DNA from: Magnolia sinica
Taxonomy: Eukaryota > Streptophyta > Magnoliopsida > Magnoliales > Magnoliaceae
Assembly: GCF_029962835.1 (NCBI RefSeq)
Contig: NC_080573.1
Location: 37,007,001 to 37,071,000 of the forward strand
Reading direction: 5' to 3'
Length of the DNA: 64,000 nt
This document shows positions 36,334 to 47,175 of the stretch, piece by piece (within the stretch, counting starts at the first letter, position 1; the number at the start of each line of letters is the position of its first letter). Both the position numbers and the translations under genes were made by a program. The notes under the pieces were generated by a model that saw nothing but the letters and a program-made list of their open reading frames with translations, was not told where the DNA came from and searched no databases.

Positions 36334-36502
36334 AGTCGGGATCCTCTGTTATCAGGTCAACAGAGAATTCCTGTTACCCTAATGGTTTGGCGTCCGAAGC
36401 TGTTTTTTATTTTTTTTATTTTTTTACTGAGTGGTGACGTGGAGCAATGAGAATTAGGGTATCAGGAATTCCCTGTTGACCTGATAACAGAGGATCCGGA
36501 CT
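36334..36502. mobile_element. foldback MITE inside solo LTR H
   Basis: Two inverted arms of 50 bp, 36334-36383 and 36453-36502, differ at only a few positions. Each starts AGTC(C/G)GGATCCTCTGTTATC from the outside. About 70 bp of loop with no ORF lies between. Pyrimidine-rich flanks (TCTTTCCTTT and TCTTCCTTTC) may be an imperfect TSD. The superfamily is not clear. Confidence 0.65.
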
Positions 36503-37528
36503 CTTCCTTTCTTTGGAGGAACACGGGTCAGAGGCATCTGACCAAGCTTCTCAGCTCAGTGCACTGCGACTGCACGATCACGGTGGTGCACAGCCAGTTC
36601 ATTGTGGGGTCCACAGCGATGTGTCACCAATCTACTCCGTTCATTCCACTTGGTGGGCCTTATAAGAGACTTTGGCCAAAGATCAAGTGGGCGCAAGGCT
36701 CAGGTGGGCCATACGAATTCATTTATGTCCTTTAAGTGACGACTACATTGGTCCAACAGTCAGATCAACCTCAACCCAAGCATTAACGGTCAAAAGATCC
36801 TAGTGGATCATTTGGAAGACCCTTTTAACATAATACTAACCATATATTAATATTAATATTTATTATATTTTTTTATTACTATACTATCCTTTATTATCAT
36901 TATTATTATTTTCATCATTATTATTATTATCATTATCATTTTTCTAAGTTGTTTATCGTGGTTTGCATCTTGACCAACGCCTCTTATTTACTGTAGGGTT
37001 TGGTAAAAAAGATTAGGTCATTTTTAAATTTGTAAGTGAGTCATATATAGGTTATTTCAGGATTTATGAAGATCTAACAGTCAGATCATTACAAAATATG
37101 ATCAGTGATGATCCCTAGGGTTATCGAACTAGTTTAGGTGAAAACCATTGGAAAGTTTAATAATCAAGCGGCCTAATCATAATGATTAAGTGATGTACAT
37201 TTGTGGGAGTTTTAAAGTTAGATGACGATGGGTCTATTGATCCAGACCTTAGGACATAGGATGGATGATTTGATTGGCTTATTCTATGAACGAAGACAGC
37301 TCCTAACGTGTGGATTCGTTGGCTCATGTTCTGAAGATATGATGGATCATTCGGATCGATGGCTTGTTATACTTATGAATGTTATACAAGACGGTTGAGA
37401 TGAATAGATCGAGAATTATCGGGTGTTGATGTGCTAGGATAACCATGTCTATTTTCACACACGTGTAAACAAATTTAGACTTCCCTGGTAACACCCGTGT
37501 ACTGAAAAGTATGGGGCGTTACAGAAAT

Positions 37529-37937
37529 AGAATGTGAGGAAAGCGATCCCATCCCAAGTATGTACTGCACTAAATTGGAAGATGATGAGTATTGGGATGA
37601 CAATCATGAACGTATAGCTCAAATCCCCCTAGATTCAATCTCAAGTTTGGTCCATATCAATGATCAAGAGGTTCAGGAAGTTATCGGTCATAATGATCTA
37701 CTCCACTCATCTGACATGACTAATTTAAATATGGAGGATGAACCCCTTTCAACCGACCGTTCTAACTCTTATGAGACATGTTTAAACCACTCCCCTGATT
37801 TGAATTATAAGATAGTTAGGGAGATGGACGAGTTATTCGATAGGACTCTAGAATTTGAAACTACCCAATTGAGACCACCATCTGAGTTGTCAATTCTTGA
37901 CGATTCAATGCCTCTTTTAAGTAGTATTAATGAATAA
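37529..37937 (+). pseudogene. ORF of element A, second part
   Basis: Continues the frame interrupted by H: the codon phase is preserved when H and one TSD copy are ignored. It has no stop until TAA at 37935-37937. It is acidic (EDDEYWDDNHERIAQ, EMDELFDRTLEFE), with no cysteine motif or known domain. Together with 31861-32714 it would make a protein of roughly 400 residues. The intact stretch from 32374 onward suggests that this C-terminal part has decayed less. Confidence 0.5.
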
Positions 37938-37984
37938 AGTCTTCATATCATTGCTTTGTCTACTAACCCTTAATCTGTCTGTGC

Positions 37985-38251
37985 AGGGCAGGAGCTTGAG
38001 AGCATATTTCCATCTACTTTCAAAGTTGATAGTCTTCGGGTAGATCATCACAAACTTCAATGTAGAAAACAAGTCACTCTTAGCTAAAATTTTCAACTCT
38101 TTGGACGATTGCTTGACACACTTTGCAGATTCAAATGACCCAATAATACAAGAAATAGTGGATGCCGTGCAAGATCATACCTCAGTAGTTGTTACTGACC
38201 GAGAAAATCCTTATTCTGAAACCTTCCTCTCCACAGATCCTGACTGTTTAC
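37985..38251 (+). pseudogene. further coding-like segment of element A, possible second exon
   Basis: After the first stop there is CTGTCTGTGCAG followed by GGCAGGAGCTTGAGAGC, which resembles a splice acceptor. Further acidic coding-like sequence follows (DCLTHFADSNDPIIQEIVD...), interrupted at 38252 by element C. Coding-like sequence resumes after C at 49213 (TTSSAENFSEFYLLV) up to a TAG near 49276. No function is recognised. Confidence 0.35.
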
Positions 38252-38309
38252 CATTAGCTCAGGAATTAAATCCAAGAATAAAAAAGAGCTATTAGGCTTT
38301 GATACCACT
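38252..38309 (-). repeat. extra PBS and leader copy outside the 3' LTR of C
   Basis: The 56 bp at 38254-38309 matches 47120-47175 (leader and PBS of C) with few differences: TTAGCTCAGGAATTAAATCC..., then GCTTTGATACCA (minus-strand PBS TGGTATCAAAGC) against the 3' LTR. In a normal insertion host DNA should follow the LTR directly. Confidence 0.75.
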
Positions 38310-40283
38310 TGAAAAGGCCTAGCTATATGTCCTAGAGGGGGTGAATAGGACAATGCCAAATAAAACTTATAACAGCGGAATTAAAAAGAATATGATAGCC
38401 AAAATAAATCACAATGCAGGAAAGTAAAACAACATCAAAATTTAGATCTTGAGAGGTTGATACAAATGTTATTCTAAGTACATCCTTTCACCAAAAACCA
38501 GAGTTTATGGTAGGACAACCTTATTTCTAGAAAGATCTTTGTATCAAATCTCAAACCGAAGAGGAATACAGAAATAAATACAAACTGAATTGAAATAAAT
38601 TGTAATCACAAATGTATTGTTCTAGGGACAGCCATACACCATAAAAATGGCAGGGCAACCTTGCTGGAACAACTTTTAAAGGAAATAGAATATCAAGCTG
38701 ATAAAGGAATAACAGAAAATAAATTCTAAACTATTACAAAATTTTCACAATGATTGAATTAAATGATTACAACATTCACCACCATACATACATCCCACAA
38801 AAGAATAATTAAAGATCAGAAGTATAAATCATTCAACCACAACACAAGGGATTATAGTGGTTCGCTTGTGTGTTCACCAACTGTTAAACAACAGCCACAC
38901 AGAATGCTACTCCACTCCTAATATCCTCACACAGGGGATATTAGCATTTCACTAATAAAATAGGTTTTCCCAGGTTCACCCAAAACTTTTAAAATTGTGT
39001 CTTTGTCTGTGGGCTTACACAATTAAAAAAACCCCACTTCTGAGTTTTCCTGGCTCTCCTCAGATAACCAATACAACAAGATTTTTCTGGCAAATCTTGA
39101 AAGAAACCAAAACAGAAAGGAATTTACAATTAAATGTAAAATACCTGATTATCTCCTTCGTTGTAGCAGCCCGGTAGAACCAAATTAGAGTAGATGATTG
39201 AATGTCCAAGTTCAATGTCTAGTACTCAATTACAATGGTTCTAATTCTAATAGATTTTAAATTAAACCAAATAGGGCTTGCCTTAATTGATTTTGATTCC
39301 AAAGAAAGGGAATAACAATTCCTCTTATCAAATTATATTGGAATAGCAGAAATAAAATCAATTAAATAAAGCTAAGGAAAGAGAATATTTAATGAGCACA
39401 CTTAGCTTAGATGGAGCACAGAATTATCTCTCAGAAGTTCGACGAAGATTGGCTTGAATAGATTAATTAATTCGATAATTTCTTCTGAGATTCGTGCACT
39501 ATTTATAGGTGAACAGATCGCGTCTACGACTAGTCTAGAGAGCTCTTCGACTAGTCGAAGCAATAACAGATATTTGAAAAATCAGGCGCAATAAGCTTTG
39601 ACCGTTCTACGACTGGTCGAAGGTCACCTTCGACTGGTCAAAGAACCTGAAAAACATCGCTGAATTTTGAGTCGAAGATTTTCGACTGGTCGAAGATGCA
39701 GTCGACACTGTTCTTTCGACTAGTCGAACAGATTCCTGGACTAGTCAAAGCCTAATAGATTTTATCCGAAATTAGTAACAAACTCACGACTGATCGAGGA
39801 ATTTCTTAGACTGGTCGAAGCAACTCTAGGACTAGTCGAAGAACAGACCAAACTTATGTAAAATAAACATTCGATTTATGTATCCAAAGTGACCTACTTC
39901 TAAGGTCAACCTAAGGTCAATCAAACCTCAACCATGAAGTAAGGACATTGAAACATTAGGAACTAGTGACCTTGAAGTACGAGCCTTGAAGTTTTGATGT
40001 AGTTCAATCTTGAAACCTTGATGTAGCTCAATCTTGAAAGTGTCTTGAGTTCTTTACAAACTGCCTTATACTCTTCTTGAAGTCTTGCAGCTTGAGTCTT
40101 GTCTTGTGAGCAGTTCTTGCATTCAAGATTGATCCTTGTACTTGTGAGCTTTGCTTGTTGTGAGCTTAGCTTGTTTATGAATGTTCATCCTTGAGAGAGC
40201 TTCACTTATGCAAGTTATATATAACAGTGATTTTGGCACCACAAATTTGACAACAGACAGGGATATAAACTATAGCACTTACA
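38310..40283 (-). repeat. 3' LTR of element C
   Basis: 1974 bp, matching 47176-49212. Minus-strand TATA (CCTATAAATAG) at about 39499-39508. The palindrome array is at 39525-39850. Confidence 0.9.
39525..39850 (-). promoter_or_regulatory. U3 palindrome array of element C (CTTCGACTAGTCGAAG type), 3' LTR
   Basis: CTTCGACTAGTCGAAG at 39545-39560 is a perfect 16-bp palindrome. About ten variants with CTGG or CTAG cores follow, up to about 39842. On the minus strand the array lies directly upstream of the TATA box at about 39500. The 5' LTR copy is 48390-48775. Confidence 0.55.
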
Positions 40284-40296
40284 ATCTCCCCCTTTG
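40284..40296 (-). other. polypurine tract of element C
   Basis: The minus strand reads CAAAGGGGGAGAT directly before the LTR start TGTAAG. A second copy, GACAAAAAAGGGGAGAA, lies at 40518-40535. Confidence 0.85.
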
Positions 40297-40755
40297 TCAA
40301 ATTAGTGACAAAACACATAACCAAGATAAACATAAAGTAAAACAACTGGTTAAAGAGTTATGAACCAGGTCATATAAACTAGCTTACCTGCAAATCAATA
40401 TTCAATATTCAACATTCAACATTCAACCAGTTTCATTCAACTAGTTCAAACATACTCCCCCTGAGTAACATAACCAATGCTACTCCTCTCACAATCACAT
40501 CGTTAAGAACAAACCATTCTCCCCTTTTTTGTCACAATATGAAAAGGGAAACAATAATAAAGGAGAACTAAATAAAGGGATATATGAGAGTAAACATGAG
40601 GAGTTATGAGAGTATCGCAAAACAGTGATAGAGATACTCAGCATAGCTTCACATAGAATAAATATCCAGCATAAAACATAAATAGTATCCAACTCAAAAT
40701 CAGTCAACCAAGTGTTAAGTTATAAAGTGATTACAGACCAGAAGTCTCATATAAA
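40297..40755 (-). other. 3' internal non-coding region of C
   Basis: I see no ORF. It contains the duplicated PPT-like block at 40518-40535, equivalent to 10718-10735 in B. Confidence 0.5.
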
Positions 40756-41886
40756 CTAGTCAGAACCAGAACCAGATGACGGAGCAAGAATAGAGGGATC
40801 AAGTTGGTGCATACCTTTATTCAATCGCCTAAGATATTTGCGCATGTACTTGAATTGTAAATCATGAGCAACAGACATGTTTTTCATCTTTACATTTATA
40901 TTCTCAACTTTATCCTCTAAAGCACTAAGACGAGCATCAACATCAGATGGTTCAAAATCAGGATCATTTGTTGAGTCAGAATCCAGTTCCTCAAAAATGT
41001 CATCCATATTAATGTCATCACTAGCTTCTTCATGACCACCACCACCTTGTTCAGGAAGTAGATCCAGCTTCATCTTATTGATATTAGAATTGTTGAAAAT
41101 CAGATGATGGATTGGTGCCTCATCAACCGGCATATCGACTAACATATGTGTAGCTAATACAGTCATTAAATAGGCAAAAGGAATGTCACTATGACCAGGA
41201 TGGAGTCTAAACTGAAGAATGAAATGACAGATTAAGGATGGTAAACAAATCTGAGTACCATTGGAAATAGTATGAATAACACGAACCATAAACAAAGTCA
41301 AGTCATATTTATTACCCGAACGAGGATACAGATTAGACACAAAGATTTTGTGGAGAATTCTGTACTTGGGTAACAAATACCTTGCGGGAAGTGCATTCCC
41401 TTTTTATGTCCATTAAACATCCATGTTGCACAAATCTCTAGTGAGCATGTGTTTTTCAGACATTGAGGGTTTATCAGTTAAGTTATGGATAGGAATACCC
41501 TCATCATTCACAGGAATGTCCATAAAGGCTGAAATTAAATGACGATCAATGTCAAAAGGCCCTTCTCTAGTAGATATTTTAAAAGTTAAATTATCCTGTG
41601 AGAAAGCACTAATACATGTAAACATTGATTGGGCAATGGACCGGTATGCAGGCCCACCCCAATGTAATAAGTTAACCCAACCTAAAGCTTCAAGCATAGG
41701 AAGGATGTCAAAAGGTGCAATATGATTAACATCAACAGGATGTTCAACAATAACATTACGTAATCTAATGTCCCTAATATAAGATGGATCATCATTGGGA
41801 ACAAGAAGATGACGCTTAGAGATAATGGACGATCTGGAGGAAGAAGAAGGACCACGGGAAGTAGTTTTTCTACCTCTAGAAGCCAT
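40756..41886 (-). pseudogene. third ('env-like') ORF of element C
   Basis: Start chosen at 41886 (MASRGRKTTSRG), aligning with the B start. A longer upstream extension to 41982 is not matched in B. It has the same domain order as B: a basic Ser/Arg-rich N-terminus, a globular part with hydrophobic stretches (ICHFILQF, PFAYLMTVLATHMLV), an acidic linker with NMDDIFEELDSDS, a coiled-coil-like segment, then KYMRKYLRRLNKGMHQLDPS and a Ser/Gly tail. It is broken by a TAA at about 41413-41415 after CNMDV, followed by an in-frame TAA region up to 41376. It resembles the plant 'putative plant transposon protein' family. Function unknown. Confidence 0.7.
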
Positions 41887-42174
41887 TTGCAACAAGGATA
41901 TCAAGGAAATAAGAAGTTGCAAAGGATTAAGAAGTGGGTTTACACAAAACAGATTTTTCAAAATCCAAACTCCAAATCTCAATGAAATCCAAAATAGAAA
42001 GCTTCAAGCTAGAAAAGTAAACAATCTAGACACAAATCTGCAAGAAAAACGAGATTTGGAACACTAACCTTGAAGAACATGAAAGATGGGTTCGACAAGT
42101 CAAAGCACGGCTCCTTAGAGAAGAAAAACAAAATGAGGAAGAAAGCAAAAATCTCCAAATTTAAGTGATTCCTG

Positions 42175-42255
42175 AGATCTATGACTGGTCGTGAATATCT
42201 ACGACCGGTCGAAGGTCGACTGATCGAGTATACTCACGACAGGTCGAAGAATGAC
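42175..42255 (-). promoter_or_regulatory. palindrome motifs between pol and the third ORF of C
   Basis: On the plus strand, TATGACTGGTCGTGA, CTACGACCGGTCGAAGG, TCGACTGATCGAG and CACGACAGGTCGAAG lie at about 42180-42251, roughly 300-370 bp upstream of the third ORF. These are words of the U3 array of the same element. A TTAAATTTGG stretch lies on the ORF side (about 42155). Confidence 0.45.
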
Positions 42256-42342
42256 TAAAAATTCATATTTCTTGCAAATTATACAAAAATTGAAATTCAA
42301 TCTAGCAAATATATACACTATAATATAAGTAGGCATAAATAA

Positions 42343-42894
42343 TCATTTTAAAATGCACATGCCAAGATCAAATTTCATCTTTTTGAACCTACTTTTATCG
42401 AGAGGTTTTGTGAAAATGTCAGCTCGTTGATCTTCGGTAGGAATATATTCTAGAGATATAACTTTTTCTTCTACTAATTCCCTTATATAATGAAATCTAA
42501 TGTCAATGTGCTTAGTACGAGAATACTGAATAGGATTTTTTGAAATATTTATCGCACTGGAATTATCATAATGTAATAACATAGAATCCTGTTTAATTCC
42601 ATAATCACTTAGCATTCATTGCATCCAAACAAGCTGTGTACATGCATTACCAACTGCGATATACTCAGTTTCAGCTGTTGAAAGTGATATAGAATTTTGT
42701 TTTTTACTAAACTAGGAAACTAGACAATTTCCAATGTAAAAATAACCACCACTAGTTGATTTTCTCTCATCTAGATTACTAGCCCAGTCAGTATCCGAGT
42801 ACCCAGCTAATTGGACACTGGTCTCATGAGGATACCAGAGACCGAGATTTACAGTACTTGCGACATATCTAATAATTCGATTGACAGCAATCAA
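42343..42894 (-). pseudogene. RNase H of element C
   Basis: Two pieces in one frame: 42894-42712 (YSDTDWASNLDERKSTSGG, first catalytic Asp, ends at a TAG in SW-F) and 42615-42343 (NSSAINISKNPIQYSRTKHIDIRFHYIREL, EYIPTEDQRADIFTKPL). The TAG near 42712-42714 replaces Trp or Gln. The domain is otherwise complete, at the usual copia length. Confidence 0.85.
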
Positions 42895-42900
42895 GTGAGA

Positions 42901-43839
42901 TTATTTTGGATCAGATTGATATCTTGCGCAAATACCAACACTAAGAGAAATATCAGGTCTACTAGCAATTAAATATAACAAACTACCAATCATACTCCGA
43001 TAAAGTTTTGAGTCAACATTTTTACCATTAGAGTCTTTTGAGAGTTTCAGGGTAGTACTCATAGGAGTATCGAAATTCTTGCCATTCTCAAATCCAAATC
43101 TCTTGATTAGATTCAAAGCATACTTAGATTGAGAAATGAATATTCCTTCAGGTTGTTGCTTTACTTACAATCCAAGGAAATAAGTCAATTCCCCAACCAT
43201 GCTCATTTCGAACTATGATTTCATCAAATCTGTAAACTCAGTAGTCAAGTCAGTACAAGTTGATCCATAAATGATATCATCAACATAAATCTGCACCATT
43301 AAGATATGATCATTATGTTTTTTAACAAACAGAGTTTTATCAACAGATCCCATTTGAAAATTATGACTAAAAAGAAATTTCGTTAATTTCTCATACCATG
43401 CCCTAGGTGCTTGTTTTAATCCATAAAGTGCCTTTTTAAGCCGATACACATAATCAGTATTTTTGGAATCTTCAAAACCCATTGGTTGTTCAACATAGAC
43501 TTCTTCATGTAAATCACCATTTAGAAAAGCACTTTTCACATCCATCTGATAGATCTTTATCTTTCTAAAACATGCAATGGATATAAATAGTCTGATAGAT
43601 TCAAGACGTGCTACTGGTGCAAAAGTTTCATTGAAATCAATCCCTTCAATTTGAGTATAACCTTGTACCACTAGTCTAGCCTTGTTTCTAATTATATTTC
43701 CACACTCGTCAGACTTATTTTTGAAAATCCATTTTGTTCCAATGATGTGTTTATCTTTAGGTCTTGGTACGAGATACCAAACATCATTTCTTACGAATTG
43801 GTTGAGTTCTTCTTGCATCGCAACAATCCAGTTCTCATC
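42901..43839 (-). pseudogene. reverse transcriptase of element C
   Basis: The RT begins about residue 301 of the 508-codon ORF 44739-43213 ([21 protein letters not shown]). It has [45 protein letters not shown] (catalytic Asp) and IYVDDIIYG with an intact YVDD at residues 485-488. A stop at 43213, near the end of the palm, is followed by the thumb region in the same frame (43116-42901). So the catalytic core is intact but the polyprotein is interrupted. Confidence 0.88.
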
Positions 43840-45105
43840 AGCAAGAGCTTCTTTTACGTTAGATGGTTCTATTTGGGATGTAAAACATACATAATTACAT
43901 ATATCCTTAAGTTGTCTACGGGTGCGAATACCGGTGAGAGGGTTTCCAAGAATTTGTGTGGTTGGATGATCTTTAACAGTCCTCAACTCAGAATCAATCT
44001 GATTTGATGAAGTATCGGGTTTATCAATGATTAGTACTTCATCATTATCTGAATTAGAAATTGGCGTATTTAAGTGATCATCAATGACAACATTAATGGA
44101 TTCTTGAATCACACCAGTCCTTTTGTTCATAACCCTATAAGCTCGACTGTTTAATGAATATCCTAGAAAAATACCTTCATCACTCTTCGTATCGAATTTT
44201 TTCAAATTTTCACGATCACGTAAAATATAGCACTTGCTGCCAAAAACTCGAAAGTATTTAACAGTAGGCTTTTTATTGAACCACAATTCGTAAGTCGTTT
44301 TATTATTATCTTTGCTAGTGTAGACTCGGTTAATAATATAGCAAGCTATGTTGACTGCTTCAGCCCAAAGATTTTTAGAGAGCTTCATGCTATTCAAGAT
44401 GACATTAGCCATTTCTTGAAGCACCCTATTCTTTCTTTCTACAATTCCATTTTGTTGTGGAGTTTTGGGAGTAGAGAATTCATGTAATATTCCTTGGTTG
44501 GTACAGAACTTCTCAAAATTTCTATTCTCAAATTTAGATCCATGATCACTACGAATTTTACTGATTTGAGAAGATTTTTCGGTTTGAATCCTTTTGAAAA
44601 CTTTTCTTACTTCTTCAAAGGTTTCAGATTTATCCCTTAAGAAGACTACCCAAGTGAATCTGGTAAAGTCATCAACTATTACCAGGATATACTTTTTCCC
44701 ACCACGACTTTCTGTTCTGATAGGTCCTATCAGATCCATGTGGAGAAGTTCGAGTGGTCTTGATGTAGTATTTGAATTTACCTTTTTGTGTGAGTTCTTT
44801 GTTTATTTGCCTATCTGGCACTCACCACATATTTTATCTAAATTCTGAAGTTTGGGTAAACCTCTTATAAGTTCTTGTTTGCTCAATCTATATAAATTTC
44901 GATAATGTACATGTCCAAGACGTTTGTGCCATAAATCAGTCTCGTCTGTATGGACCATGTAACATGTTTGATTAGATGAGCTGGATTTGCTAATAATATA
45001 GCAATTTTCAAACGTTCTACATCCAGTTAATATTACAGAACCCTTATTGTTTAGTATCTCACAGCTTTGATTAGAAAACCGAACATTATGGTTATTATCA
45101 CATAT
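43840..45105 (-). pseudogene. integrase of element C
   Basis: The zinc-binding N-terminal part (45105 to about 44760) is broken by stops at 45106-45108 and about 44801-44803. The core from 44739 reads MDLIGP (Asp 2), [12 protein letters not shown] (Asp 65) and NGIVERKN (Glu 101), a complete D-D(35)E set, followed by the copia integrase C-terminus ([18 protein letters not shown]). The residues mutated in B are intact here. Confidence 0.87.
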
Positions 45106-46179
45106 TTAAGATATACTAAGCAAGTTATGTTTTAAGCCTTCAACATATAAAACATTTTTAAACACAGGAAGATTAAAAAGTTGAACCGTACCTTGGCCTA
45201 TAATCTTGCAGTTGCTACCATCACCAAATGTGACTGAACCATCAGTCATATCTTTCAGATCCGTGAATAAAGCTTTGTCACCTGTCATATGCCTGGAGCA
45301 TCCACTGTCTAGGTACCACTTTGAATGACGTGTTGCTTTGAAAGCAGTGTGAGCAACCAAGCAGGTAACTTTAGGAACCCATTTCATAACTATTTTGGGT
45401 TTAGGAACATAGTTGGTCTTCTTTTGTGTATATTTGTAGGAATGACCTATAGAGTTAGATTTTAAGAGCTCCTTGAGTAAATCAACTATCTTTTCAGCTA
45501 GTGGATTTTGTTTCTGATTAAAGTTGACATGGCTGCTTCTAGGTTTTTGAAAAGTTTTTAAATTTCTAGAAAAATCTTGATAAGTACTTTTCTCTTTTGA
45601 GTTTGAGGACTCTCCTTTAACAAACATAGGAGGAGTATACTTTTGTTTAGGAGGTAGATTTTTATCATATCCCAACCCGGATAGATCGCCACATTTTCTT
45701 AATCCGGATAAAAGTTTCTCTAACTTTGGATCACCTTGGGCATATTTCCATGTGTCCTTTAGACTCAGAAGAGAAGATACTTCAATTTTAAGTTTCTCAA
45801 TTTTAGATTTTAAATCAATAATTAGGGAGTTTTTGAATTCCAAATCGCATTTTGATTTTTCAAAACAATCTGAAATTTGTGATTTTTCTAAGACAAGTAA
45901 TTCAAAACATTTTTTGAGTTTAGAAAACTTTTCTTTTTGAAGTTTAAGTTTGACAACAATTTTACAACTTTCCTTATATAGGGCATTGTAAGCGTCTTGA
46001 AGATCATCTTCATTTTCACATTCACTACTCAGATTTTCTTCACTTGTTGAGTCATTATCTGAAAATGCGAATTTGGCTAGAGTCATAAGAGCTTTAACCT
46101 CATTGCCCGACTCAGTTTCAGAATCTTCTGATTTAGAAGAACCTTCAGAATCAGATGATTCATCCCATGTAGCCAACAT
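45106..46179 (-). pseudogene. gag-pol linker and protease of element C
   Basis: 357 codons in frame with gag, separated from it by a TAG at 46189-46191. A very acidic Ser/Glu stretch (SEDSETESGNE) comes first. A Lys/Leu-rich segment with coiled-coil character follows (KLKLQKEKFSKLKKCFELL at about 45930-45880), and then the retropepsin site WYLDSGCSRHMTGD at about 45320-45280. It ends in a stop at LLSIS, at the start of the pre-integrase domain. Confidence 0.85.
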
Positions 46180-46188
46180 ACCCTTCTT

Positions 46189-47101
46189 CTAGGGTTTGTC
46201 CTTTTTATGACATCTATTTGCTAAGTGCCCATATTCTTGACAGTTGTAACATTGACTATCTTTTAAAAAATTTTGAGATTTGAGTCTAAACTTCTTTTTA
46301 TCATTTGATTTTTGAAAATCAACCCTTTTCTTGCTTTTGAAAATCTTATAAAATTTCTTAGCTAAAAAAGCCATATCATCTTCTGAATCAGAATTTTCTT
46401 CTGAATTACATTTAGAAGATTTTAGTGCGATAGATTTACCTTTAGGAGCTTTAAAGTTGAACTCGTAGGTTTGTAGAGAACCAACTAGTTCTTCTACCCT
46501 CATATTATCCGTATCACGAAGTTCCTGGATCGCGGTTACTTTAGAATTGAACCGTTCAAGAAGTGAGCGTAATATTTTTGCACACACTTTACTTTCTGGG
46601 ATTTTATCGCCAAGACCCCACATTGAGTTTACAATGTCATTCAATCTAGTGTAAAAATCCATAAACATTTCATTTTCCTCCATATGAATTTCTTCAAATC
46701 TGGTTGTGAGGAGTTGGACTTTAGATTTTTTGACAATTGTAGTACCCTCGTGTGTCATTTCTAATATATCCCAAGCTTGCTTTGCAGTATCACAGGAAAT
46801 GACTCTTTTAAACTCATCCGGTGATAGTGCGCAAGTAATTGCATTTAGTGCTTTAGCATTTGCACTACTCTCACTTTTCTGAAGAGTGGTCCATTGATAA
46901 TATGGTGTGACTTTCATAGATTTTGAACCATCAACCCCAGTAACTTCCATGATAGGAGGTTTCCATTCAGTCACTGTGGCTTACCACACATTTTCATCCA
47001 TTGATTTGAGGAAGATCCTCATTCTGGCTTTCCAATAGGCATAGTTAGAGCCATCAAAGGGTGGAGGCCTTGTGACTGAAAGGCTATCAAAATTTGACAT
47101 C
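46189..47101 (-). pseudogene. gag: gag of element C
   Basis: The ATG at 47101 gives MSNFDSLSVTRPPPFDGSNY as in B. One extra G near 47041 shifts the frame, and a TAA at 46983-46981 replaces the Gln seen in B. From 46974 the frame is open for 261 codons with the UBN2-type Gag domain (AWDILEMTHEGTTIVKKSK) and the knuckle CYNCQEYGHLANRC (CX2CX4HX4C). It ends at a TAG. Confidence 0.85.
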
Positions 47102-47161
47102 TTAAATAGCTTAAATCGTTAGCTCAGGAATTAAATCCAAGAATTAAAAAAGAGCTATTAG

Positions 47162-47173
47162 GCTCTGATACCA
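47162..47173 (-). other. Primer-binding site of element C (initiator-Met tRNA)
   Basis: The minus strand reads TGGTATCAGAGC two bases after the LTR end at 47176. Confidence 0.9.
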
Positions 47174-47175
47174 CT

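Larger units (their letters stand above)
32715..37523 (-). mobile_element. Element H: solo LTR, minus strand, with an internal MITE
   Basis: TATAACGCCCC...GGGGCGTTACA with flanks GAAAC (32710-32714) and GAAAT (37524-37528), a 5-bp TSD with one change. It interrupts the ORF of A, which resumes in phase. About 4.8 kb, non-coding. The block at 33500-33580 (CTACGGGGGCTCGTCACC...GGCTCATGAGAC) is the reverse complement of the block in G, which gives the minus orientation. A minus-strand TATA-like site (TATAAATA, plus-strand 35054-35061) lies about 2.35 kb from the LTR 3' end, as in G. It also holds short (TAA)n runs near 34659-34677. Confidence 0.75.

Noticed and set aside
36088..36450. 120-codon ORF in solo LTR H
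   Set aside because: It runs into the foldback MITE arm and a poly-T stretch, with no domain. It is chance coding in LTR sequence.
32715..37523. H considered as a complete retrotransposon
   Set aside because: No second LTR, PBS, PPT or pol sequence found between its termini. Solo LTR is the simplest reading.
39545..39560. Palindromes considered as heat-shock elements
   Set aside because: TTC and GAA half-sites are present but the spacing (about 8 bases) does not fit the nTTCnnGAAnnTTC pattern.
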